Assembly (NCBI GenBank): GCA_963969345.1 | Contig: OZ017770.1 | Location: 10,658,180-10,722,179 of the forward strand | Direction of reading: 5' to 3' | Source: Turbatrix aceti | Lineage: Eukaryota; Nematoda; Chromadorea; Rhabditida; Panagrolaimidae | Length of the DNA stretch: 64,000 nucleotides | Shown here: piece after piece, positions 1-9,725 of the stretch | Position numbering within the stretch: position 1 is the first letter of the stretch | Layout: every line of letters starts with the position of its first letter | Position numbers and translations under genes: made by a program | Notes under the pieces: generated by a model | The model's database searches: none | Told to the model about the DNA's origin: nothing | The model's input: only the letters and a program-made list of their open reading frames with translations

Positions 1-1
1 A

Positions 2-217
2 ATATACATACGATTAGTTGGACCTGAACGTCGAAAGGTGAACGTCGCTGACGGGTGCCAAGACGGAGATGCTGACGAGAAAGACGAAGAAGACGCCATC
101 ATCCAGAAGAAAAGCACAAACGACTGCCGAGCGCGCGTTCAATGGCATCAACTGGCATTTGTGCAAATTTTGCTGACAACTTCCCATCCCTCCAGATCCA
201 AAATGCTGCCTGCGTAG
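2..217 (+). pseudogene. acidic coding-like fragment, copy 1
   Basis: An open frame runs from the window edge to TAG at 215-217. Its middle is strongly acidic (contains DGDADEKDEEDA) and has protein-like base composition, unlike the AT-rich flanks. The last third (from about 152) is X-repeat sequence, so the gene-like part is only about 16-150. I do not recognise a family. It looks like a host exon piece joined to the X module rather than a complete gene. It is repeated at 1528-1743 with a C-to-R change (TGC/CGC). Confidence 0.35.
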
Positions 218-333
218 CAACTTCCCATCCCTCCAGATCCAAAAAGGTGCAACTCTCTGAGAACGTTCGTGCGCTTGGCGCGTGACACAATGCTTCCTAT
301 GGAAATTTTTGTAAGCTAATGGAAATAACTCAC

Positions 334-386
334 GAGAATGATTCGTTCAAGAATGATAGTAGCTCATTCTTACATGAATCATTCTC
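334..386. repeat. imperfect hairpin in X copy 1
   Basis: GAGAATGATTCGTTCAAG at 334 pairs, with a few mismatches, with the arm ending GAATCATTCTC at 386, around a loop of about 7 bases. The same hairpin sits at 1860-1912, 3816-3868 and 31697-31749. Function is unknown. Confidence 0.6.
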
Positions 387-1527
387 ACAGTTTTGCATCT
401 TTCTAGATTTGGAAGGCAGGATAGCGCAAAAAGGTTCTATCGCAAACGCGACCTGTTTTTCGCGCCTTTTTCGAGCTGAAAAAAGGTCATTGTCGACGAG
501 CGCGCTAGGAACGAGTAACAACATGATAGAGTGGAAACACTGCAGTCAAGTTGTAATTAAATTTTGTTAAAAAAATGTAATTAAATTTGATCTAAATTTT
601 ACTCTTATTATAAACTACGTGTCACGCTTTAAATGATAAACAGGAAGATTATATGTAGATTTTTTTTCAAATTAAAAAGATCAAACTTTTGATAAATTTT
701 TTAAACTCTATCAAAAGTTTGATAATTTTTCTGAAAATTTTGGTCACAAATTTTTTTAATGTATAAAAAAAAATAAATTTATTAAAAGTTTTTAGTGCTC
801 CGACCAGTCAGCAGGATAAAAATTGTTTTTTTATTACTTATCCCAGTACAAAGTATTGGTAAATTTTAGTATAAATCCAAAAAAATTTACACAACTTAAA
901 AAAAAATCATGACCTTTCAAAATTTTCTAAAAAGTTTTTCAATACTTCGTTTGTCACCATTATTTTTAACATTTTCTAAAGTTTAAAATCAAATTTTTAA
1001 CAAAATATTCTAATTTTTTTCCCATTTTTTTTCGAAAGCTTTGGAATCTGACTGAAAGCCGTAACCCAAATTTTTGTTATAGCTGTAATTTGAAGAAGGA
1101 GAATGAAAATAATCACTGAAGTAAATATTTTAAATGTACGAAAATGAGAAAAAATAAAGATTTGAATTCAGAGAATGACTATGATCAGTAGCGTGAATAT
1201 TTTACATTAAAATTTGACAATTTTTGTGGAAAAAAAGTAATTAACGACAAAATTTTAAAAAATTTTTAGATTGAAAAAAAATATATTTAGATGCAAAAGC
1301 CACCAACTCGATGATTTTGATTTTGCAAAGTTGCTCATCCTGCCTGCCAAAGATTTTAACTACTGCAAGTAGCTACAATTGAAGGCCCTTTCTTCGTACC
1401 AAAACGCACAGAAGGATGTAATTTATTTTTTTAATTTATACAAAATTGAAACATTTAGCACAAATAAAAAAAAATTACAAATTTCAAAAATAAAAAAAAT
1501 TTCAAACTTTTAACAAAATTTTTAAAA

Positions 1528-1743
1528 ATATACATACGATTAGTTGGACCTGAACGTCGAAAGGTGAACGTCGCTGACGGGCGCCAAGACGGAGATGCTG
1601 ACGAGAAAGACGAAGAAGACGCCATCATCCAGAAGAAAAGCACAAACGACTGCCGAGCGCGCGTTCAATGGCATCAACTGGCATTTGTGCAAATTTTGCT
1701 GACAACTTCCCATACCTCCAGATCCAAAATGCTGCCTGCGTAG
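1528..1743 (+). pseudogene. acidic coding-like fragment, copy 2
   Basis: This is the tandem copy of the open frame at 2-217, ending in the same TAG. The few differences (GGGTGCCAAG versus GGGCGCCAAG, CATCCC versus CATACC) show the copies have begun to diverge. No family is recognised. Confidence 0.35.
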
Positions 1744-2410
1744 CAACTTCCCATCCCTCCAGATCCAAAAAGGTGCAACTCTCTGAGAACGTTCGTACGC
1801 TTGGCGCGTGACACAATGCTTCCTATGGAAATTTTTGTAAGCTAATGGAAATAACTCACGAGAATGATTCGTTCAAGAATGATAGTAGCTCATTCTTACA
1901 TGAATCATTCTCACAGTTTTGCATCTTTCTAGATTTGGAAGGCAGGATAGCGCAAAAAGGTTCTATCGCAAACGCGACCTGTTTTTCGCGCCTTTTTCGA
2001 GCTGAAAAAAGGTCATTGTCGACGAGCGCGCTAGGAACGAGTAACAACATGATAGAGTGGAAACACTGCAGTCAAGTTGTAATTAAATTTTGTTAAAAAA
2101 TTTAATTAAATTTGATCTAAATTTTACTCTTATTATAAACTACGTGTCACGCTTTAAATGATAAACAGGAAGATTATATGTAGATTTTTTTTCAAATTAA
2201 AAAGATCAAATTTTTGATAAATTTTTTAAACTCTATCAAAAGTTTGATAATTTTTTTGAAAATTTTGGACACAAATTTTTTTAATGTATAAAAAAAAATA
2301 AATTTATTAAAAGTTTTTAGTGCTCCGACCAGTCAGCGGAATAAAAATTGTTTTTTATTACTTAGTCCTAGAAACAAGTATTGGTAAATTTTAGTATGAG
2401 TCTAAAAAAT
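1547..2410 (+). repeat. X repeat, copy 2 (3' truncated)
   Basis: It matches copy 1 through the hairpin and the first part of the AT-rich half, then loses similarity around 2405, after the GTATTGGTAAATTTTAGTAT motif. Confidence 0.75.
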
Positions 2411-3038
2411 TAAAAAATTTAAAATTGGAAAAAAATTTGGAACAAAATTTGTTCTAAAATTTCGTTTAAAAATCTTTTTAAAGTTTTTTTGAACTAAAAA
2501 ATGTTTATTAGCTTCACATTTAGACAGTAAATGGTTGTAAATTTTATAAAATTATAAAAATTTGTAAAATTTTTATAAAAATTTAATTACTATTGTGCCA
2601 AAGCAATTCATTTGTAAGATATGAATTGCATTTTCACAATAGTCTAAAAACAAAAAAAATCGTGTGAACGAGTTTGCCAAGTGCTATAAAACTAACCATT
2701 CACGCCGGTGATTTTTCTTCTTATTGGACATTGAATACGCCAAAAATACTGGGAAAAAGATTCAAAACAATAAATTTTGGTCCTTATTTAATGACTTACA
2801 GAACCACATTTAATTTTTTTAAACGGAAAGCGTATAAATACACTTTAAAATTAAAATTTTGTTTAATTTTGAAAAACAAATTTTTGTTAAAAAAAAATTT
2901 TTGAAAAACAACTAAAAAAAGAAACTGTTCAAAATGAAATTTGTATTCTATTTCAAAGTTAAATCTTCTTCTGATTTTGAACAACGTACAATTACTTCTA
3001 TTTATTTGTTAGTCAGCAATGAAAAAAAAATTCTTACA
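2411..3038. other. AT-rich spacer with no gene
   Basis: Long A/T runs and no convincing coding frame. The only feature I can support is an AATAAA-type signal on the minus strand near 3002-3010, placed correctly for the gene fragment at 3039-3628. Confidence 0.5.
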
Positions 3039-3628
3039 TCAGTGCTTTTTCTGCTGCGCCTGCTTCTCAAGTTTAGCAACAAGAGCATCTTTCATCGTGA
3101 GTTCTTTTGATAGCCGGGAAATGGTTGCCACCATTTTGCTGATCTCTTCTTTGTGTTCACGCGCATTTTTTTGACGTTCCTGTCGCCATTCAGTAACCAG
3201 CTTTCGGTTTTCCTGCCGAAGTCGGTTTCTGTCATCCAAAATTGCGCGCAGCTAAAATAATATCGTTCTGGTTAGCAACTGGCCGTAAAACAACAAACCT
3301 CCTCTTCGCGCACTTGCTGAATCGCGATCAGTTCCTGTCGTTGTTCAGGTCGCAGATCCATCGTCATGATAGACGAACGCCGCGTTCGACGGGCAGGAAG
3401 AGTGCGAACAGCCGAATGATGCGCGACCACTGCACACGGCTTTTCAATCGGAAAAGTTGCCGGCTTGACGTCACGATCGACGACGCGGTCCTGTGGGTCG
3501 TCGTTGACACATGTCACAAAAGACTCGTCGGACTCGTTCATCACAGTAAAATCTATGAACTGCCGACTGAACCCGCGACGACAATGGTAGACGACAATGC
3601 AAAAAAAAAGCTACGTGATTCCCATGGC
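3039..3628 (-). CDS. 3' end of a coiled-coil protein gene with a 47-base intron
   Basis: On the minus strand an open frame comes in from about 3628 and reaches a GT donor after Val-Arg-Glu-Glu-Glu at 3299. An intron of 47 bases follows (3252-3298, GTTTGTTG to ATTTTAG). Exon 2 (3251-3039) continues in phase 0 and ends at a stop. Exon 2 encodes about 70 residues rich in Glu, Arg, Lys and Gln with heptad-like spacing (begins LRAILDDRNRLRQENRK), so a coiled coil is likely. An AATAAA-type poly(A) signal lies about 30 bases past the stop. The 5' part is missing: the frame runs into the X repeat boundary at 3634 with no start or acceptor I trust. I do not recognise the protein. It is a single copy in the window. 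It may be the end of a real gene or a captured fragment. Confidence 0.55.
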
Positions 3629-3633
3629 GTTCT

Positions 3634-5029
3634 CTGGCATTTGTGCAAATTTTGCTGACAACTTCCCATCCCTCCAGATCCAAAATGCTGCCTGCGTAGC
3701 AACTTCCCATCCCTCCAGATCCAAAAAGGTGCAACTCTCTGAGAACGTTCGTACGCTTGGCGCGTGACACAATGCTTCCTATGAAAATTTTTGTAAGCTA
3801 ATGGAAATAACTCACGAGAATGATTCGTTCAAGAATGATAGTAGCTCATTCTTACATGAATCATTCTCACAGTTTTGCATCTTTCTAGATTTGGAAGGCA
3901 GGATAGCGCAAAAAGGTTCTATCGCAAACGCGACCTGTTTTTCGCGCCTTTTTCGAGCTGAAAAAAGGTCATTGTCGACGAGCGCGCTAGGAACGAGTAA
4001 CAACATGATAGAGTGGAAACACTGCAGTCAAGTTGTAATTAAGTTTTGTTAAAAAAATGTAATTAAATTTGATCTAAATTTTACTCTTATTATAAACTAC
4101 GTGTCACGCTTTAAATGATAAACAGGAAGATTATATGTAGATTTTTTTTCAAATTAAAAAGATCAAACTTTTGATAAATTTTTTAAACTCTATCAAAAGT
4201 TTGATAATTTTTCTGAAAATTTTGGTCACAAATTTTTTTAATGTATAAAAAAAAATAAATTTATTAAAAGTTTTTAGTGCTCCGACCAGTCAGCAGGATA
4301 AAAATTGTTTTTTTATTACTTATCCCAGTACAAAGTATTGGTAAATTTTAGTATAAATCCAAAAAAATTTACACAACTTAAAAAAAAATCATGACCTTTC
4401 AAAATTTTCTAAAAAGTTTTTCAATACTTCGTTTGTCACCATTATTTTTAACATTTTCTAAAGTTTAAAATCAAATTTTTAACAAAATATTCTAATTTTT
4501 TTCCCATTTTTTTTCGAAAGCTTTGGAATCTGACTGAAAGCCGTAACCCAAATTTTTGTTATAGCTGTAATTTGAAGAAGGAGAATGAAAATAATCACTG
4601 AAGTAAATATTTTAAATGTACGAAAATGAGAAAAAATAAAGATTTGAATTCAGAGAATGACTATGATCAGTAGCGTGAATATTTTACATTAAAGTTTGAC
4701 AATTTTTGTGGAAAAAAAGTAATTAACGACAAAATCTTGAAAAATTTTTAGATTGAAAAAAAATATATTTAGATGCAAAAGCCACCAACTCGATGATTTT
4801 GATTTTGCAAAGTTGCTCATCCTGCCTGCCAAAGATTTTAACTACTGCATGTAGCTACAATTGAAGGCCCTTTCTTCGTACCAAAACGCACAGAAGGATG
4901 TAATTTATTTTTTTAATTTAAACAAAATTGAAACATTTAGCACAAATAAAAAAAAATTACAAATTTCAAAAATAAAAAAAATTTCAAACTGGTAACAAAA
5001 TTTTTAAAAATATACATACGATTAGTTGG
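3634..5029 (+). repeat. X repeat, copy 3 (full module)
   Basis: It matches 152-1546 over its whole length with a few substitutions. It starts immediately beside the coiled-coil gene fragment, whereas copies 1 and 2 start beside the acidic fragment. It ends with ATTAGTTGG at 5029, directly followed by the 53-base minisatellite. Confidence 0.8.
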
Positions 5030-5031
5030 TC

Positions 5032-5362
5032 CTGTTACGTTTGATTTGGCAGCCTGCTACGTTTGATTTAGCAGGCTGAAGTAGAGTAACACTTTTTTTC
5101 GCTATAATGTTACGTTTGATTTAGCAGGCTGAAGTAGAGTAACACTTTTTTTCGCTATAATGTTACGTTTGATTTAGCAGGCTGAAGTAGAGTAACACTT
5201 TTTTTCGCTATAATGTTACGTTTGATTTAGCAGGCTGAAGTAGAGTAACACTTTTTTTCGCTATAATGTTACGTTTGATTAAGCAGGCTGAAGTAGAGTA
5301 ACACTTTTTTTCGCTATAATGTTACGTTTGATTTAGCAGGCTGAAGTAGAGTAACATTTTTC
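5032..5362 (+). repeat. 53-base minisatellite, array 1 (about 6 units)
   Basis: The unit runs TGTTACGTTTGATTTAGCAG, then GCTGAAGTAGAGTAACACTT, then a T run and CGCTATAA. Starts at 5108, 5161 and 5214 fix the period at 53. Each unit contains GTTAC and GTAAC as short inverted repeats about 25 bases apart. Variation is mainly in T-run length and single bases. Confidence 0.95.
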
Positions 5363-5855
5363 GTCACTATTTTATAACGTTTTGTTATTTTTAGTAAGGG
5401 GGCATTTCTGGTCGACGGGGGTGGGTATAAACGGCATTTTCGCCAAGTGTGTCAATCGGGCCGGACCGGACCGACAAGAATTTGATTTGTTGATACCCCT
5501 GAAGCAAACAATTAAGATGGAATTACAGGGATGTCTTTTTTTTAAATTGTGTTTTTATTTGCATTTTTATCAAAAGATATGTTCTGTTTGTGTTCATTGT
5601 AACAAATAGTGTTAACGGCTTGTTTTACTCTAAATTTTGGTTTAATCCTATTGGGTATTTTTTCTTTATTTTCCTAGTTTTTTTGTTTATTTATTTACCG
5701 TCCTTCTCAATGGTGAAGTGCCCCAAGACCCAATTCAAATACTGCCAAATGACGGTGACGTAATGCGAATTTGTCTCATGCTTGTCCAAAGATTAAAAAT
5801 AAAGTGTATCAGGGAGTAACCACCAATTTTATTTTCTCAATTTTGCAGCATAGAA
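5363..5855 (+). promoter_or_regulatory. K1 block: TATA-containing leader-like segment
   Basis: This sits between the minisatellite and the ORF at 5856. A GC-rich stretch with GTCGAC and GGGGGTGGGTATAAACGG places a TATAAA box at 5426-5431. The block ends in a polypyrimidine tract and an acceptor-like TTTTGCAG only 7 bases before the ATG. It reads like a promoter plus 5' leader or trans-splice acceptor, by inference only. A second copy is at 33179-33673. Confidence 0.4.
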
Positions 5856-6275
5856 ATGGATCCAAAAGCTACAGGTCAACAGGGGCCCTCCTCAATTGGT
5901 TTTGTAGGTGATATTCGCTTACAACTCCTTGAAAAACCAGTACTGCATTATCACGTAAAACCTTTACTCCGAAACGACCGAGTTGACACGATCGACTGCT
6001 GCGCACAATCATGCCAAAACACACTAGTTGGTAGAGTTGAACTCACTTTGTATCACGAATTCTGCGTTGGTCTTTGCTGCCTTTTACAAGTGGTTATTGC
6101 TGATGATTATGTTGCATCAGGCACAGCATGTGCTTTTTGGTCAATAGGGGAGAGGGGGGGGGGGGGGATTTGGTTGATTGTTTCTGCTGCTCAATTTTTG
6201 TTCTTACGTTTTACCCGGCGTTCTTTATTTACATATATGTATTTGTTATCCATCACTATTGTTTTACTCGTATAA
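5856..6275 (+). CDS. repeat-encoded cysteine-rich ORF, MDPK-type N-terminus, 139 aa
   Basis: The ORF starts MDPKATGQQGPSS 7 bases after an acceptor-like TTTTGCAG. From Pro-Leu-Leu-Arg-Asn-Asp-Arg onward it is the same as the MARC-type ORFs at 9726, 28309, 41129 and 50487. The common part is rich in Cys and runs over one arm of the 83-base inverted repeat. A tract of 14 G (about 6154-6167) sets the downstream frame to the short, hydrophobic ending (FLRFTRRSLFTYMYLL). I recognise no family. The coding potential is uncertain, because the C-terminal half may be open by chance. Confidence 0.35.
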   Translation: MDPKATGQQGPSSIGFVGDIRLQLLEKPVLHYHVKPLLRNDRVDTIDCCAQSCQNTLVGRVELTLYHEFCVGLCCLLQVVIADDYVASGTACAFWSIGERGGGGIWLIVSAAQFLFLRFTRRSLFTYMYLLSITIVLLV

Positions 6276-6454
6276 ATACTTGTCTGACAGATTGTTGTTA
6301 TGTTCACATCTTCTTTTTGTTATGCCTTTTTGTATCGATTATGTTAAACGGTGATCAACCGAATTGTTCTCCCAACTAGTGTGTTTTGGCATGATTGTGC
6401 GCAGCAGTCGATCGTGTCAACTCGGTCGTTTCGGAGTAAAGGTGGTTGTCTATG
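5961..6454 (+). repeat. foldback element, copy 1 (left arm shortened)
   Basis: CCTTTACTCCGAAACGACC at 5961 starts an arm whose exact reverse complement occupies 6372-6442, around a spacer of about 340 bases. The left arm lacks the outer CATAGACAACCA found in other copies and is joined here to the MDPK sequence; the right arm is complete to 6454. Confidence 0.85.
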
Positions 6455-7353
6455 TATTTCTTTCAAAATTATTCTTTTTTTTTTCGTTAATCTGGTGAAG
6501 CCTGCTTTTTTATTTTGCCGGATGCATTCAGGTTGATACGTTTGATGCAGCGCTTTTGTTGAGCTATGATAGCTCACATAAATAACTGTTTGTCTTTTTT
6601 TTCTTGCACAAAAGCATGTGTCCGTCTTGCTCATCGTTCCCTATCTTCTTATCTTCTTTGTCATCATTTTTTTGCTGTGCGGCAATTTTTTCCTCTATTA
6701 GCCAGTCGGTATCTCTATTTTTTTTGATATCTGCCTTTTTGTATCAACGGTGCCTTGTTTTCTATCATTGAGTCTTTCTATTTGGCAGTCAATTATACCC
6801 CTAGTCCGTTAATCCAAGATTTTCCTTTTCCTGGCTCCTGACACAGTGCTTCCATTCTTCTTTTGTGAAGTAAAACAGGCAAGCATCGGTACATACCTAC
6901 TTTGTAGCGATTTTCTTAAAACAGCTTTCGCAGTGATGCCATACGGACACTGACCTTGGTTTCTGAAATCAGTATCCTATGGCATCATTGGAAAACCGTT
7001 TCAACGGAAACAGATTCTTTTCTTTTTATTTGCTTCAAGTTACAGTACATAGCTTTTAAGTCGAAAGGCTTACGAAAAGCGACTTCTTGCCTGCCGTAAG
7101 TCCGTTGCAAATGTGTCATGCATCCTGCTGCACTTTGTTTTACTGTTTGGCTATACTTCTTCCCAGGTCTGAATCTTTTTTTTAACTGTGCTGTCAGTGA
7201 CAAAGTATAAAAAAAAGCGTTTTTAATTTTTTTATATTTGTTGTACCCCACAGTACGTTTAAACGCGCAGCAGTGTGTGTGGAAAAAACAAGTACCAGCT
7301 GGCTGGCTGGGTGGACAACGACTGACTGAGTGAGACCCCCAACCATCCATCAA
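6455..7353 (+). repeat. segments f and e' (variant without the GGGTTCGGGTC foldback)
   Basis: This is the same DNA as 10391-11040 up to CTTCTTGCCTGC. Here it continues into CGTAAGTCCGTTGC and then a variant of the 12650-12880 segment (ending near the CATCAAACAAGCAGG motif). Open frames on both strands are low-complexity and not convincing. The same variant is at 38516-38940 and, reversed, at 57600-58480. Confidence 0.7.
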
Positions 7354-8016
7354 ACAAGCAGGATGTCCCTACTTGCAAAAGTGCTGTGACTGGCTAGTTA
7401 CAAAAAAGTCAATATTTAGCTCAAAGCGAAATAACGTGATCAGTATACATATTATACATCTTGTGTTGTCAACGTTTACACAGTGACCCCAGATGACCTG
7501 TTACTGCCGGATCCAGTGTATGCTCACAAAAGTGGCCTCATATCCTATTGAAGTCTGTTTAGTGTTATTTGAGCTGGATTTTATGTTTGTTTGGTCTAAA
7601 AATAATATTTCGCTTGGCTAATTGTGATTACCCGCTCTCATCCCTGAAACGGACACTAAGCGAATATTTGCCCAACACTTGAAAAAATTTTGTGACTGCC
7701 TAGTTATAAAGTCAAAAAATATAATTTAGTTTTATTCCTATAAAAAGTTAAAATATTAGTGATTTTCTGATTTTGAAGCCCTGGCGCATTTTGTGGCGGG
7801 ACCACCGTTTGGGTTATCCGCGAACCCACAGCTTCATTCCTGGTATGTTTATTTCTCTGTTCAATGTAAACTGATTTAACGTAAGAAAAATTATTATAAG
7901 ATCAGATTTATTATGTTCCCCCTTTGCGTTTGCAAATCCGCCGAATTGGCAGGAACAAACGTTCTTATTGATCGCTGTTTTGTGTAGTATGAAACAATTA
8001 TTAAAAACACAAAGTT
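7354..8016 (+). repeat. arm segment with an empty gypsy target site
   Basis: No gene is visible. The stretch is repeated at 38916-39578 and, reversed, at 52417-52950 plus 57512-57599. It contains the uninterrupted CTTGTGTTGTCAACG (about 7461-7475). In the right arm of the second palindrome the same site is split by the gypsy-like element. Confidence 0.75.
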
Positions 8017-8232
8017 ATGTATTTATTACTTCTTCAACAAAAACAAACGCCATTGAGAACGACGAAACTGGTGACTAAAATTGTTATACATACTAGTACG
8101 TACGAGCCAAACATTCGAGCCAATCTGCTTGCTTCAGTGCTCGGCCGAGAGAGCACTGAGCGAAGTCACGTGATTACTCAATTTGAAAAGCATGGAGCCA
8201 ATAGTACATATAAAAAATTATTCCAAAAATGA
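8017..8232 (+). CDS. small repeat-encoded ORF, 71 aa, copy 1
   Basis: An ATG-initiated frame (starts MYLLLLQQKQTPLRTTK) stays open in all three copies in the window (also 39579-39794 and 52201-52416 reversed), with only two or three amino-acid differences. That conservation may simply reflect recent duplication. It contains an 8-bp hairpin CAGTGCTC/GAGCACTG (8135-8158). No family is recognised. Confidence 0.25.
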   Translation: MYLLLLQQKQTPLRTTKLVTKIVIHTSTYEPNIRANLLASVLGRESTERSHVITQFEKHGANSTYKKLFQK

Positions 8233-8271
8233 CTGTCAACTTTTTGAAAAACCAGTACTGCATTATCACGT

Positions 8272-8314
8272 AAAACTTTGGCTGCCGTAAAACTTTGACG
8301 ACAGCCAAAGTTTT
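8272..8314. repeat. 13-bp perfect hairpin
   Basis: AAAACTTTGGCTG (8272-8284) pairs with CAGCCAAAGTTTT (8302-8314), with a loop of 17 bases. It directly follows CAGTACTGCATTATCACG, which also precedes the foldback element inside the MDPK ORF. The hairpin and the foldback element therefore occupy alternative positions after the same sequence. Confidence 0.75.
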
Positions 8315-8415
8315 TTATTTCTATTTGTCAATTAATTATACCCCAGTCCGTTAATCCAAGATTTTCTTTTTCGTGGCTCCTGACACAGCGCTTCCATTCT
8401 TCTTTTGTAATACTA

Positions 8416-8995
8416 TTTTTCGCTATAATGTTACGTTTGATTTAGCAGGCTGAAGTAGAGTAACATTTTTTTTCGCTATAATGTTACGTTTGATTTAGCA
8501 GGCTGAAGTAGAGTAACACTTTTTTTTGCTATAATGTTACGTTTGATTGAGCAGGCTGAAGTAGAGTAACACTTTTTTTCGCTATAATGTTACGTTTGAT
8601 TTAGCAGGCTGAAGTAGAGTAACACTTTTTTTCGCTATAATATTACGTTTGATTTAGCAGGCTGAAGTAGAGTAACATTTTTTTTCGCTATAATGTTACG
8701 TTTGATTTAGCAGGCTGAAGTAGAGTAACACTTTTTTTCGCTATAATGTTACGTTTGATTTAGCAGGCTGAAGTAGAGTAACACTTTTTTTCGCTATAAT
8801 ATTACGTTTGATTTAGCAGGCTGAAGTAGAGTAACATTTTTTTCGCTATAATGTTACGTTTGATTTAGCAGGCTGAAGTAGAGTAACACTTTTTTTCGCT
8901 ATAATGTTACGTTTGATTTAGCAGGCTGAAGTAGAGTAACACTTTTTTTCGCTATAATGTTACGTTTGTTTAGCAGGCTGAAGTAGAGTAACATT
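8416..8995 (+). repeat. 53-base minisatellite, array 2 (about 11 units)
   Basis: Same unit as 5032-5362, with occasional TATTACG or GATTGAGC variants. It is the longest array in the window. Confidence 0.95.
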
Positions 8996-9725
8996 TTTCG
9001 TCACTATTTTATTACGTTTTGTTATTCTTAGTAAGGGGGCATTTCTGGTCGACGGGGGTGGGTATAAACGGCATTTTCGCCAAGTGTGTCAATCGGGCCG
9101 CACCGGGCCGACAAGAATTTGATTTGTTGATACCCATGAAGCAAACTATAAAGATGGAATTACAGGGATGTCTTTTTTTTTAAATTGTTTTTATTTGCAT
9201 TTTTATCAAAAGATATGTTCTATTTGTGTGCGACCTAATGCCACCCCCAGCAACTCACAGCGACCCACGGTACGACAAAATATTTGACCTGAGAAAATTT
9301 TTATGCTATGCTATGTCGCTTTGGTAATCAGATAACTCTTTTAATTTTCTGTAAAGAAAACGGCAATGTTGTTTGACTCGGATAACTGGCTTGCTTTCTG
9401 TGTAAATTTTAAAATTCAGAAACAACCCAAGTTTCAGAGTAATGCATCATAATGTTGTTTTTTAGGCATGCGCATGCGCATGCGTGTTTTTGATTTTTCT
9501 TTTGCGTGATCGATAGCCACTAGACTAAACACGTTTGTATTGAGTTTGGCAGTTCTTTTCACTTACGCTGACATCTAAACATTTGCAAAACACACCTCAT
9601 GAAAAATCTCTTTGCCTAAATATTTCGTCTGCTGGGTATCTACACGTACACAAAAGCACAAATAGCTGATAACAATTTTTTTTTAAACTTGTAATGTTGC
9701 TCAAAATTAATATTTTTTCTCAGAC
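8996..9725 (+). promoter_or_regulatory. K2 block: TATA-containing leader-like segment
   Basis: It starts like K1 (TCACTATTTTATTACG, GTCGACGGGGG, TATAAA near 9063) but diverges after TTCTATTTGTGTG. It then holds a segment around 9240-9305 related to 12363-12425. It includes the alternating ATGCGC tract at 9467-9485 and ends TTTTTTCTCAGAC directly before the ATG at 9726. Other copies are at 40401-41128, 28900-29629 (reversed) and 51078-51808 (reversed). The promoter and acceptor role is inferred from position. Confidence 0.4.
9467..9485. repeat. alternating purine-pyrimidine palindrome
   Basis: GCATGCGCATGCGCATGC is self-complementary and strictly alternates purine and pyrimidine, a composition favourable to Z-DNA or cruciform formation. 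It is conserved in every K2 copy. Confidence 0.8.

Larger units (their letters stand above)
1..1546 (+). repeat. X repeat, copy 1 (window opens inside a tandem unit)
   Basis: Bases 1-1526 recur almost exactly from 1527, so copies 1 and 2 are head-to-tail with a 1,526-base period. The X module shared with the copies near 3634 and 31669 runs from CTGGCATTTGTGC (152) to GATTAGTTGG (1546). Its GC-richer first 450 bases hold a doubled CAACTTCCCATCCCTCC motif (about 176 and 219) and an imperfect hairpin. The remaining 1 kb is very AT-rich and shows no gene. No transposase, terminal inverted repeat or target duplication is visible. Copies end at the same right-hand sequence but continue into different DNA. 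Confidence 0.8.

Noticed and set aside
152..1546. X repeat as a Helitron
   Set aside because: No CTRR 3' end with a nearby hairpin and no consistent TC start or A-T target was found at the module ends.
3242..3658. 138-codon plus-strand ORF over the coiled-coil fragment
   Set aside because: The minus strand has matched splice sites, phase and a poly(A) signal; the plus frame ends inside X repeat.
8416..8995. CRISPR-like array
   Set aside because: The 53-base units are contiguous with no unique spacers, and the sequence is eukaryotic.
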